The notes under the pieces were generated by a model that did not search any database, had not been told where the DNA came from, and was given only the letters and a program-made list of their open reading frames with translations. Shown here one piece after another: positions 1 through 10,088 of a stretch of 64,000 nt of DNA. Position numbers and translations under genes: made by a program. This DNA comes from Mucidula mucida (taxonomy: Eukaryota > Basidiomycota > Agaricomycetes > Agaricales > Physalacriaceae). The stretch is taken from assembly GCA_015501055.1 (NCBI GenBank), contig JADNYV010000018.1:62001-126000 (forward strand), written 5' to 3'. Numbering within the stretch: the first letter of the stretch is position 1; each line of letters opens with the position of its first letter.

Positions 1-147
1 GGTGGTTATACACCTCCATTGACGATGGGGTCGTCTCCTCCACCTTCATTCAACATGCCTCCATCGTATTCCAGTGGTGCGTCGTTGAGCCGGACATCGA
101 CGGCGGAGACGCACAAGCAGCACATGACCTCTATGCACTTGTTATAA
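1..147 (+). CDS. C-terminal end of an unidentified protein (partial)
   Basis: The reading frame is open from base 1 and ends at TAA 145-147, giving the last 48 residues of a protein whose body lies before the window. The tail is rich in Pro, Ser, Gly and Met and ends in HMTSMHLL, which looks like a disordered C-terminus. No domain is visible, so no function can be given. The opposite strand is also open here, but its product (rich in Cys, Tyr and Asn) looks less like a protein. The frame choice is an inference from composition only. Confidence 0.4.
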   Translation, partial: GGYTPPLTMGSSPPPSFNMPPSYSSGASLSRTSTAETHKQHMTSMHLL

Positions 148-753
148 TAGTGGGTTGGTTGGACTGGTGGATTTTTCGAAGTTAATAAAGCATACTCACC
201 ATATATCATTATCTACATACCTACATCGATATCTCTACTTACTATTTTACCCTCATTTCATTTTATCTCTTTTTTTTTGGCTCTCGTACGAGCTTGGTTA
301 CAGTTGAATGCTCTGCTTTCGTTTACTTAATCTATCCTCCCGTTGTCAGTGTAACATAGTCATTTCATTTTGGAGCTGCTGCTTGAGCGATGTGTTGTTA
401 TCGGAGATGTAAATCATTCACTTACGGCGAATTGGCCCAAGAGCCTCGTGTTGGATCATGATGTTAATCAAGTTGGCACTTGCCATACGCGTTACGGCTG
501 ACGAGGAAATCAAGACGCCACAAGATCAAAGGCGGAACCTTTCATTGGTAGGTGGTTCGCGGGATCGTATAATAGTAAACAAATGTCCAGTTTATATTCA
601 TCATACGTAGCTAATCGTAAGATATATATAAGTAGTCCATTGAGATGCCGCCAAAAATTCATCAAAGATCGCGGTTGTGGCATCCCGACATAACAAAGTA
701 AATAAAGGTCATCGCGCGTCAATCGTCGTCATTATCTTTATGAAGTCACCCAT
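148..753. other. Intergenic stretch between converging genes
   Basis: This is the 3' flank of the partial plus-strand gene and of the minus-strand cysteine-rich gene. I see AT-rich runs and short unconvincing frames, no RNA gene and no repeat. Confidence 0.5.
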
Positions 754-1935
754 TTACGCCGGAAAACTGCGCGCAAACTTGGCTGAGCGGGTGTTGGGAA
801 TCGAGGAAGGGCAGTCGCTAGATCCCGAATCGAAGCCACCATTCTACATCATAGTACGATGAGCAAAACAGATATCAAAGAAAGAGAACTTGGAACATAC
901 GCGGAAGTAAGTGCAAACTCGGGCAATCTCGTACTCGCACGAGATGAACGTGTCGATGGTGCCCTCCTCGATGAACGCACCACCGGCGTTGTCGGTCGGG
1001 GGGCAGGCGCCGGTGGATGTGTCCGAGTCGATCACATTGGCCGAGGCGGGACACACGCTGGAGCCGGAGGAGAATCCGCCGTTGACTCGGAAGTAGGTGC
1101 AGAACGAGGTGGCGTATCCGCAGGCGAGGAATCCGTCGTCGTCGATGGTGGAGGACTGCAGTTCGCTCCCGGCGTTGTCGACTACGGGGCAGGAGGCGGT
1201 ACTAGCACTGCGTCGGCGGCGGACGGGAGTGCTGCCAATGGACGACGGGCAGAGGCTGGAGCCCGAGTCGAAGTTGCCGTTCTGAAAATTTGTATGAGAT
1301 TCCGAATGTACAGATGTAATTTGTGGACGTAGTTACCGTGAAGTAGGTACAGAAACTGGTCTCGTACTCGCACGAGATGAAGGTGCCGAGGGTGCCTTCC
1401 TCGATGAGCGCACCCCCCGAATTGTCAGTTGGGGGACACACGCCGGGGGTTGAGGAAGGAGGCGTATCGACCACGTCCGCGGAGGAGGGGCACACACTGG
1501 ATCCGGAGGAGAACCCGCCATTGAGGAAATAAGTGCAGAACGATGTGGCGTATCCACAAGCGAGGAATCCGTCATCGTCAATGGTGGAAGACTGCAGTTC
1601 GCTGCCGGCATTGTCGACAATGGGACAAGAGGCGGTACCAGCCTCGCGGCGGACCGCCCAGCCGCTCAATTGGTCGGGACAGTCACTTGATCCCGAGCTA
1701 ATTCCTCCATTCTATTGAACAAGACGGTTCTTCTTGAGTACAGTTTAGTTGGGGTAACACGACATACCGAGAAGTAGGTGCATGTGCGAGCTTGGGTGTA
1801 CCTGCAGCTCACAAAGCCATCGCTGGTGATACCTGCGCTAGATAAGGGTGAACCCGTCTTATCAGCGGCAGGACAGTTCAGCGCCGCAGCGAAGCCGACA
1901 GCAGACATGAAGAAGACAAAGTTGAAGCGCGTCAT
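754..1935 (-). CDS. Secreted cysteine-rich repeat protein
   Basis: Four exons on the minus strand (1768-1935, 1337-1711, 901-1281, 754-843) join in frame to about 337 residues, with GT-AG introns of 49-57 bp. The N-terminus MTRFNFVFFMSAVGFAAA is a signal peptide, so secretion is expected. The mature part repeats a module of about 45-60 residues: a CP-(x)-D-N-x-G start, then D-GF-x-C-x-Y and a CTYF end, often followed by NGGF-SSGSS-C. Even cysteine numbers per module suggest disulphides. Exons 2 and 3 are near copies of one another (see findings). I do not recognise a named family; a small secreted or cell-surface protein is the most that can be said. A TATA box lies about 110 bp upstream of the start. 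Confidence 0.8.
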
Positions 1936-2046
1936 CGTGAAGAGAGAAAAAAGTCAAAAAAAGTTGGGTGAAGAAGAGTGGAAAAGAGGTGAGCGAGAAA
2001 GAGAATAAAAGAGCTCGGTGAGGAAATTCTAGTCAGAGTACATTTG

Positions 2047-2054
2047 CTTTTATA
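2047..2054 (-). promoter_or_regulatory. TATA box of the cysteine-rich secreted protein gene
   Basis: The reverse strand reads TATAAAAG about 112 bp before the ATG at 1935, a usual distance for a fungal TATA promoter. The strong match suggests regulated or high expression (inference). Confidence 0.55.
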
Positions 2055-2913
2055 CTGCTTCTAGGCTTCGGTCAGCGAGTAGATCGGGCGTAGGATTTGC
2101 GTCGGAGACGTCGGTCAACACTGCCATTTGGGACGAGCGCTCGTACTGCTAGCGGGACTCTGGTCCTAATGACCGTGGTCTGTGAAGTGATTGTTGATTC
2201 GGCACCGGCGTCATATCGGAGGTTTTGCAATCCCAAGTGCATTCACGTTTGTATGAGCGCGTAGTCCTTGCGCCCTGACCCATAAAATCGGTTGAAACGG
2301 CAATGTAGCATCGACATCTCCTGTAACAGATTGAACCTTCGGTACGTAGGAGCCAAGAGGTCGTATTCACAGCCTCAAGTCATATGTCATCGATAATACG
2401 CTGCAGTCACAATGCAGTTTCGTGTATGAAGAACAATTGGTCGAACTCAGTACAGCCGGGAGAAAAAACTTAGGAGGTGTAGACTTTCAGGAAGCAGAGG
2501 TGAGAGAAGGTAGAGAGAACCCACAGTCGCGAAGGTCTTGCCAAACAGCACCAAACCAACTAACTTAAACGGGAATGGCGGTGACCTTTTTTTCTCTTCA
2601 CCATCGATGCAGCATTTGTGCTGCACTTGTCTGTTGAATTTGTCGACTGTCCAAGTAACGGAGCGATGGAAGAGAAAATAGTCGCACGCGTTTGTCGTGC
2701 TATCATTCATGGGAGCTTTATCGTGGAAATGCCTTGCTACAGGCCATGACACTGATCCTAGAATGAACAAAATGCTCTCGAAGTAGTCTTGTCTCTATTT
2801 TGAAAACTGTTGATAGCTTTTTGTTAGCGTACCAATAGCAATAATATAACAGCTCTACAGCCAAAATCGCGCTTCAAGTAGTATCATCAAAGAAAGCTTG
2901 GTTTCGTTCCCCC
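2055..2913. other. Intergenic region upstream of ArgJ
   Basis: This region separates two divergent genes. Only short frames without recognisable features are present. It presumably holds both promoters. No RNA gene or repeat was seen. Confidence 0.45.
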
Positions 2914-4447
2914 ATGTCGCATACAGCCAGGCGGTTCTTGTCGACAATAACTGTCAAAGCGACGCCTTCAAAAGCGCATCATCATGGGCCATTACCGTCG
3001 GATACATTTCCCAAGGGCTACCTCTTGACTGGCATCCACGCCGGTGTCAAAAAAGTTTCCGGTGTTCCCGATCTCGGCATTATTCTCTCGACATCGTCCA
3101 AGCCCACCTCAGCTGCCGCCTGTTTTACCCGAAACGCCTTCAAAGCAGCGCCCGTCGTCGTATCCGAAGACATCCTGACTAGCAATGGGGGACGCGCTCG
3201 AGCCGTCGTCGTAAACAGCGGCTGTGCGAACGCTGTCACCGGGAAGCAGGGCATGGACGACGCTTGGGCAATGGTGAAAGCAACAGACGCACTCCTCACT
3301 CCATCTCCCTCAACCAACTCGGAAACACTCGTCATGTCCACCGGCGTCATCGGCCAAAACCTCCCCATCTCCAAAATCCTGTCCGCCATCCAATCCCAAC
3401 AATCCGACCAGCCTACGCGAACTCTGCAGAACAGCTTCGACGCATGGGAGCGCGCGGCAAAGGCATTCATGACCACGGACACGTTCCCAAAGCTCCGATC
3501 GGGCGTATTCACGATTGACGGTGTCGAATATCGGATGGCTGGCATGGATAAAGGCGCTGGGATGATTCATCCAGATATGGGTCCGCCTAAGCAGGGGCAG
3601 TTGCACGCGACGCTGCTGGGCTGTATCATGACCGACGCCGCCGTCTCTCCCCGGAGTCTGCAAAATGCGCTCACATACGCTGTGGATCGGAGCTTCAACT
3701 CTATCAGCGTGGATGGGGATATGTCGACCAATGACACCATCCTCGTTTTGGCTAACGGTGCTGCTGATGGGGCTGCAGCAGAGATCGACGAGTCCACTAA
3801 TAAAGAGGCGTTTGAGCAGTTCAAGGAAGAGCTCACTGCTTTTGCTATTGATCTCGCACAATTGGTCGTCAGAGATGGTGAAGGCGCCACGAAATTTGTG
3901 ACTGTTACTGTCAAGGTATGTCTATTCCAGAGTCCTCAGCAATAGCTACTGACGCGCGTTTACAGAATGCCGCCACATACGCCGACGCGCACAAGATTGC
4001 ATCGCGAATTTCTACCTCTGCTCTAGTGAAGACAGCGTTATACGGTGAAGACGCCAAGTATGCTGCATATCGCCCTTCCCACATCCAGTATCTTATGTCT
4101 TTTCCAGTTGGGGACGTATCCTTGCAGCGACTGGTTCCGTACCTCTAAGTCGTGAGGTCGATCCCAAGACTGTTAGTGTATCCTTCATTCCAGCGGACGG
4201 TACTGCTGCCCTCCCGGTCCTGGTCAATGGTGAACCCGAGAAGGTAGACGAAGAGCGTGCTAGCGAGATTCTTCGTCAGGAGGATTTTGAGTTATGCGTA
4301 GATCTTGGTGGGTTGGGAGAGGCGGAAGCTAAGTATTGGACGTGCGATTTTAGTTATGTGAGTGTCTGTTTTGTTTACAATTACTCGACGCTAAAGCTAA
4401 CGCGACGATAGGAATACGTGAGGATCAATGGAGACTATCGGTCATGA
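2914..4447 (+). CDS. argJ: ArgJ: bifunctional ornithine/glutamate N-acetyltransferase, mitochondrial
   Basis: Four exons (2914-3915, 3966-4057, 4108-4357, 4412-4447) give 459 residues, the usual size for fungal ArgJ. The enzyme moves the acetyl group of N-acetylornithine to glutamate, and also makes N-acetylglutamate from acetyl-CoA, in the arginine cycle. The N-terminus (MSHTARRFLSTITVKA) fits a mitochondrial targeting peptide. Family landmarks are GYLLTGIHAGVKK, NSGCANAVTG, STGVIGQNLP, KGAGMIHPDMG and the self-cleavage site LHATLLG, where Thr233 becomes the N-terminal nucleophile of the beta chain. The end (FSYEYVRINGDYRS) matches the family C-terminus. All splice sites are GT-AG and keep frame. 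Confidence 0.95.
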
Positions 4448-5152
4448 TATTCAGCGATGCAGTTCAGAAAACTATTGTAACGTTATTTCAAGGTTACGAC
4501 CTTTCCAGATGTGCTTTCATGGTTACTTTTTTGTATCATCATCTTGAGTACGGATGGGCTAAGGACTTCGTCCTTAGGCCTTAGGGATCGAACGTCAACT
4601 GCGCTTGACCTACATCAATATATGCAATCCTCAAGCCTCATACAACAGGCGATCTCACTATTAGGAGAAAACGTCAATTCACTATTCGCAGACCACTCAG
4701 GATACCATCTCATATCTCGAACCACGTACTGACACTCAGAAGTGAGTAGGGTGATGCTGCAGAGAGGCTTGTATGTGAACAAAACGGCATGAAACCAAAC
4801 TCGCATCGGGATGGAAAATAGGCTGATTGGGGCTTGAAGTGTGCCGGTACCAACGATACATGCAGAGGTAGGGTAGTGGTGGCATTGATGACCTATGTTT
4901 TGACTCCAATATCGGAATGAAGCATTCACAAAAATCGTCCAGATGTATGTAGTTGGATTCGCATGGCTCTCAGTTGTCCCTTGCGCCAATTCCATCTTCA
5001 CGCCTGCGTATGTGTAAACGGGACGACAACTGCAACACCGAATGTTCATTGAAGAGGCAGGACACGCACGCAGTGCATGTGCGTAATTACATTTTCAAAA
5101 GGCCGCTCTGTGAGCAAGTACAACAAGGTCCAAGAAAACTACAACACCACAC
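4448..5152. other. Intergenic region between ArgJ and PPX1
   Basis: This is the convergent 3' flank of two genes. A minus-strand frame of about 144 codons at 4615-5049 has no protein-like features I can name and is probably chance. No repeat or RNA gene was seen. Confidence 0.4.
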
Positions 5153-6543
5153 TCACTCCTCCGCCTCCAAAATCCTCTTCAAAATCGGCGCAGTCGCCTT
5201 CCTCGTAGCATTCGCATTCCCCTGCTTATAAATCCTAACCCTCACATCCCCGTCTCACCAACCGCAAACTTATCGTGCTTCACCACCTTCAACTCCTCAT
5301 CCGCTTCCAGCCCTTTCCACAGCGCTCATCAAGCGTACCAACGTCTGACAAGACGACCACGCCATCTCCCTAGCATGTTTTCCTTTCCCCCTCGATGCCA
5401 ACTTTTTCTTGTGAAACGAAGTCAAGACGCCCAGCACAGAGAGGCCGCGTTCCTGCATATACGCTTTGCCTGCATCAAAAGCTTGCCGTCAGCGCCCCAG
5501 TCTTTCAACCGCAACGGCACCGTCGCGAGACCCGCCTTTATCGAAGGCGTCTCCTCGTGCCAATTAAGGGTATATGTATACTCTTTGTAGTCCCTCCGAA
5601 GTAAATCGCGTGGACTGAGCCTCGACACGTCTGCTTTTCTCTCCGAGAGGTCCTCGCTCAGAGCTTTGAGGAACGGAATGTTGTGCAGATCTGTGGTTTG
5701 AACGGAAAGAGCGTCAGGGTAAACGAGAGGGAGCAGCCGTGCGACGGCGTCCAAGTCGACTTGGAGCGCCTTCCCGCCGGGTTTTAGGCCGTTGGTGTCT
5801 ATGAGGATTGCACAGAGGAGGAGCGTGGCGAGTTCTGACGGGAGAGTGGGCGGGCATAGTAATGCTATATGCGAGGAGCAGCTCCCCGCGGGTGATATAA
5901 TACGGGGATCAGCGTCGAGGTGCTGTTGCTCGTCCTCGTGGTGATCTATGATGGCTTCCACGACAGATTCGCCACCAGTAGCGAATTGGGATCCAAGCCG
6001 ATTATGGTCTACGAGCGCGAATCTCGTGGCAGGGAATGGGGATATAGAGGCGACATCGTCGGGGACGAGGAGTTGCGGTTTAGGGTCTGTTATGCCTGCG
6101 AGAGAAAGCGCGTGGATGTTTTCAGGTCGGAGTGCGAGATCGTCTTTGTTTGTTTGGATATAAGGAATAGCGGAGCGTGTCTGGGCCTGCAACCACGCGT
6201 AGGTTATCGCGCTCGCGATGCTATCCAAATCTAAACAAGCTCTAGTCGGGCTTGCAACGAAATTGAAAGGGTACTTGCCTCCCGCTTCATTCCCCATGAC
6301 CATCAGATATTCCTTGGCATCCGCGGAACTGAGGAATTTCGCCTTTGAATCGACTAGGTATTTGGTCAAGGCATTGTCTGCACTTGCTGGCTGCATTGTG
6401 AACTTGGTATTGGACTTGAAAACGGAGGACAGGCGACGGAGCTGGGCGGCCATGGGCACGCGGGTAATATATATGGAGAGACCGAGGACGGAAAGTAAGA
6501 GAGCGACGGAGAAGAGTGGTCGTGGTCGTAGTACTCTAAGCAT
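5153..6543 (-). pseudogene. PPX1: Exopolyphosphatase PPX1 (DHH family), 3' end frameshifted
   Basis: This minus-strand gene encodes a DHH-superfamily exopolyphosphatase, which removes terminal phosphate from inorganic polyphosphate. Visible motifs are GNEAG joined to DLDSIASA (motif I), LVDHNRLG (motif II), IDHHEDE (DHH motif) and CAILIDTNGLK. The GNEAG-D junction needs removal of a 48-bp GC-AG intron at 6231-6278. The N-terminus has a hydrophobic segment (residues about 11-27) before a second Met at 6453, so a membrane-anchored or shorter cytosolic form are both possible. After residue about 360 the frame breaks. The family's C-terminal (DHHA2) sequence continues through three further frames, e.g. 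AGKAYMQERGLSVLGVL and VRIYKQGNANATRKATAP, to a stop at 5153. At least four single-base shifts lie near 5477-5480, 5356-5362, 5321-5330 and 5245-5251. Either real decay or local sequence error. Confidence 0.8.
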
Positions 6544-6581
6544 TACATGGCCGGATTTGGACTTTGACTTGACCTTTTACC

Positions 6582-7715
6582 ATGTCATTAACGTCCGCAT
6601 TGGAGACGCTTGCCAATTACCGTGCACACAACACCCGTGCATCGCGCTCCGTTGTAGAGCAAGGCTCAATCGTTCTCAAGTCAAACGGCGCGCGTAAATT
6701 GGGCGATGATGGTGACAACAAATCATTCTTCGGCCGTCAGCTCTCGATTGACGATTTCTAGCGTGGCCTTTCCTCGAACAGCTTTGTCTTGCTGCTATTG
6801 ACATTGGGCGACTGGACGTAGCAGATGTACGCTCTTACCACATACTATCGACATGTTGACCGACGTCTACATAGGAATGCCTCAAACAACTCTCGGACAA
6901 ATTCCCCGCTTCACCTCGCGTCGATGTTCTTACTGGGATACGAATGGAGGCGTCCGAATCTCCAGCCACGGTGCTTCAGTTTTATGATGACCTGTTAGAG
7001 GCCGACTCTGCCAACGCCGTATGTCAATTCTCCTTAGCCACGTCCACACCAATGAATCGGGTCTTTAGGCCATCTGGAAACGGAGAATATCACTAAAACG
7101 GCGTACAGGCAAGATTGAAAAGGCCGTTGAAGAATTATGCGAGTATCTGGACACGTTCTACAACGACATTGAAGCTTGGCTGGAGCTAGCGGATATGTAC
7201 TCGGCGTGCAATCAGTGCGTTCTCGTTTTCTTGTGCTACGATATTGCTGAGCGAAAGTAGGTATACACAGGCATTGCAAGCGCTCTCACATGTCCTTCTC
7301 CTTGCGCCACAGAATCCCTTCCATACGCTCCGATTCGCGGAGACTGCGTTCACTGCGAACGATATCCCGCTTGCACTAAAGATGTCTTTGATTGTGGTGG
7401 ACATGACGGAGACGGATGTTACGGGACCGCACGAGACGGCGGCGGCTGGGGTCAGTATACGTGCTTGGTGGGGGGTTAAGCTGGTATGTGATCATCCGCA
7501 TACTACGTGCTTTGAATGACTTTGGCTAGTGCACGCGTAAGCTCCTGGATAAGCCACATCCATCTGCGTCGGGGACTTTGATACCGAAGAATTTGGGGTT
7601 GATTGATGAGCTGGCGACTGAGAGGATGATGACGACGTATTCTGTTACGGACAAGCAGACTGCTCAAGGGAGGGACACTGTTCTTGGATGGATGAGCGAT
7701 ACTGCTGCCAGATAG
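6582..7715 (+). CDS. EMC2: EMC2: ER membrane protein complex subunit 2
   Basis: Six exons (6582-6711, 6762-6826, 6875-7018, 7069-7214, 7261-7483, 7530-7715) join to 297 residues, the normal EMC2 length. EMC2 is a cytosolic TPR scaffold of the EMC membrane protein insertase at the endoplasmic reticulum. TPR-like helical pairs run from residue about 70 on, with family signatures DIEAWLELADMY, LLLAPQNPFHTLRFAE and RAWWGVKL. All introns are 46-50 bp with GT-AG ends and preserve frame. The start codon is only 38 bp from the divergent PPX1 ATG, so the two genes must share promoter sequence. Confidence 0.92.
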
Positions 7716-7864
7716 CCTTTGAATGTATTATCTGTAAGTTGAGTTATAGATGAAGCCTCCCGATCGCGACCCATGACGTCTACACGCGTCATAGAGACCG
7801 ACTGCACTTTGCTTCTTGCTTTCTGACTACCACCAAGGGCACGATGGATAGCCTTCCCCTCGAC

Positions 7865-9078
7865 ATGTCGCACCCCGCGGTGAGGGAGTATCTTTCCCTT
7901 ATTCGGTATGCCTTCTTCGTCTTTCCGAACATTCACTGATGCGGAAATGAACACGAAGACTTCAAGTTTTGACACCCTTGTCACTCTTAATCAACATTGC
8001 ATCTGTAATCGTCTGCCAAGCAGTCGTCAATCCTTCCATAAGTCAGTCAGTCTCGCCTCGCCTCGTCTTTTCATCCAACACGCGATGTAGGTAAAGTTTC
8101 AAAGCAACATCAGACTACCATATCGCCCCATCCTTCGGTTGTAGCCGTGTATGTCATGGCAATATTTGCAGGCCAGATAGGATACTGTTGCCTGCTGGTC
8201 GTGGCAAAGAAGCCGGAGACGAAGAAGACGTTGATTAAAGGGCCTGGATTCTCGCTCGTCCTGGCAAATTGGGTCATGGCCATTTGGGCGATTACTTGGG
8301 TAGGTCTCTTTTTCATTCACTGGCATCGCTCACGTAGGAAATGTATAGATCATGCAATGGTTTCTCGCCGCGACGATTCTCCAAGGACTGTTGTTGCTGT
8401 TGCTTTTGTATTCGAATATCGTGCTTTTGGTGTATCATCCACCCACGTCAGAGAGGCCATTCGATACCATGCTTATCCACGCGCCGATGAGGTTCTTCTT
8501 GGTTCTGCAACTCGCACTGATGTTCCCACTGTCGTTATTGTGAGTCATCTTATCCTTCGCGTTCGGGTCTCTTATGACATCTTCATTCAGTGTCACCCTC
8601 GGTCTAGCACAGAATCCATCTTCACCTGATTATAATGTACATCAATGGGCTGGGTTCGGTGTAGTTCTCGGTACGAATCTTCTCGGTCTGATTGTGGTGA
8701 TGGTGCGGCGCGACATTGTCTGGTGCGTTGCTGCGGTCTGGACTTGCGTGAGCATCTGGTCTTTGCGGCCCAAACCTGCACCTGTTTACGTGCGTTGATC
8801 TACTATGCCTTTTTGCCTTGCTTTGTTTATTTGATCTGTCATACCTAGGTCACGGTGCTGGTATTTACTGCACTTCATCCGTTAGCCCTTGTGGGATCTG
8901 CGATTTATCAAAGGTTCTACAAGGACGCGGCATTGCGCTTCTCGGGGACGAGGAACAGCCTCGTGTGAATAGTCATCGATCTGGCGCGAATGGCAGTGGG
9001 AATGGAGGTGACAGTAACGAGATTCAGAGAGAGACACGGCCGCCACGGGAGGTTGATGAGCAAGCTGTATGGGGATGA
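7865..9078 (+). CDS. Multi-pass membrane protein of unknown function
   Basis: Exons 7865-7905, 7959-8041, 8091-8299, 8349-8539, 8591-8789 and 8849-8968 join in frame to 280 residues. At least six hydrophobic segments are visible, among them LLINIASVIVCQAVV, MAIFAGQIGYCCLLVV, LQGLLLLLLLYSNIVLLV and VVLGTNLLGLIVVMV. Charged loops such as KKPETKKTLIKG lie between them. The reading stops at 8966-8968, but another frame continues with a typical polar tail (GDEEQPRV... ending VDEQAVWG) to TGA 9076-9078. A single-base shift near 8940 may therefore hide the true C-terminus. I do not recognise the family; an integral membrane protein of fungi is all that can be supported. Confidence 0.65.
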
Positions 9079-9997
9079 GACCGTCGTCGTCGTGTTGATG
9101 TTGGGCGTAGTGCGAATTTGGATTATGTTTTCTGTGTGTGGTCTTCTATTATCATGTCATGTTCATTTAGTAAAGCCACGCTGTCTCCGAGGAGGTAGAT
9201 AGAGGACTGATTCATCGTTCATCATCGGATCGCTTGCGCCACGAGTAGAACCGACGGCAGCGCTCTTGGATGGAAGAGGGTCGGTGGTGGATTGTTCTGT
9301 GGCGAGGGACGAATATGAAATTCCTAGGATTCCGAACGGGTTCGGCAGGGCTCGAAATGCCCGGTTACGTTGCCGGAAGCGACATGCGTACGTGTTGTTC
9401 TCTCCAGCAATTGCGTTTGGGGTGTATATTCAATCATCTTGGCGCATTGTAGGTAGCAAAAAAATCGTCCTCTGACTTCGGCTGAGTAGGTACCGTCGAT
9501 CGCGATAATTCATTTAGCCTTGTGATCATCTTACTACGACCCTGGTTCCTAAACAAGTTCTCCCGATCCTTCAGTATTGCTCATCAAGTCCTTCTTGAAA
9601 CGGGTTGCGCCCGGGCAGCGTGAGCGAGCTCTCGCGAAATAGACGGCGGGACTCTTCCGGCCGTTACGCTGACTTTGATTCACCGCCCCACGCACACTGC
9701 GTTTGCGGGGTATTCAAAATGAAACTCACTTGGTACCTGGGGAACGAAACATACTCCTCTTCACGTGTGGAGCGTAGACTCTAGAGCAGTCGTTCGTATG
9801 TTGACGTGTGCCAAAGCTAAAGTCAACTCTACGCGTGAGTAGTCTTCTTGGTCTCCATTCTCTTTTTTTTTAAAAAAGCTTTTTTTTCCTTCAGTCAAGG
9901 CAAAGTTGCGCCACGTATACATACACATCGTGTGACGCGAGCGCTGAGATTCGATGCAGAAGCATGATATCATCGTCAATGAGACAACGCGATCGTC
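9079..9997. other. Intergenic region upstream of the aquaporin
   Basis: No convincing gene. Short frames near 9266-9475 lack protein features. The last 100 bp before the aquaporin are pyrimidine-rich in places and hold its TATA box. Confidence 0.4.
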
Positions 9998-10004
9998 TAT
10001 AAAG
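9998..10004 (+). promoter_or_regulatory. TATA box of the aquaglyceroporin gene
   Basis: The sequence TATAAAG sits about 90 bp before the ATG at 10089, followed by a CT/CA-rich leader typical of fungal promoters. Confidence 0.55.
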
Positions 10005-10088
10005 AGCTGGAAAGTTCAGAGCTATTTTCTCATCGCTCTCAGCACACACTCACCTTACTATCTTGTTAACACTTTTAACTAACCACGT

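Noticed and set aside
4615..5049. 144-codon minus-strand frame
   Set aside because: Composition rich in Cys, Tyr and Trp, no domain, no splice context; probably chance.
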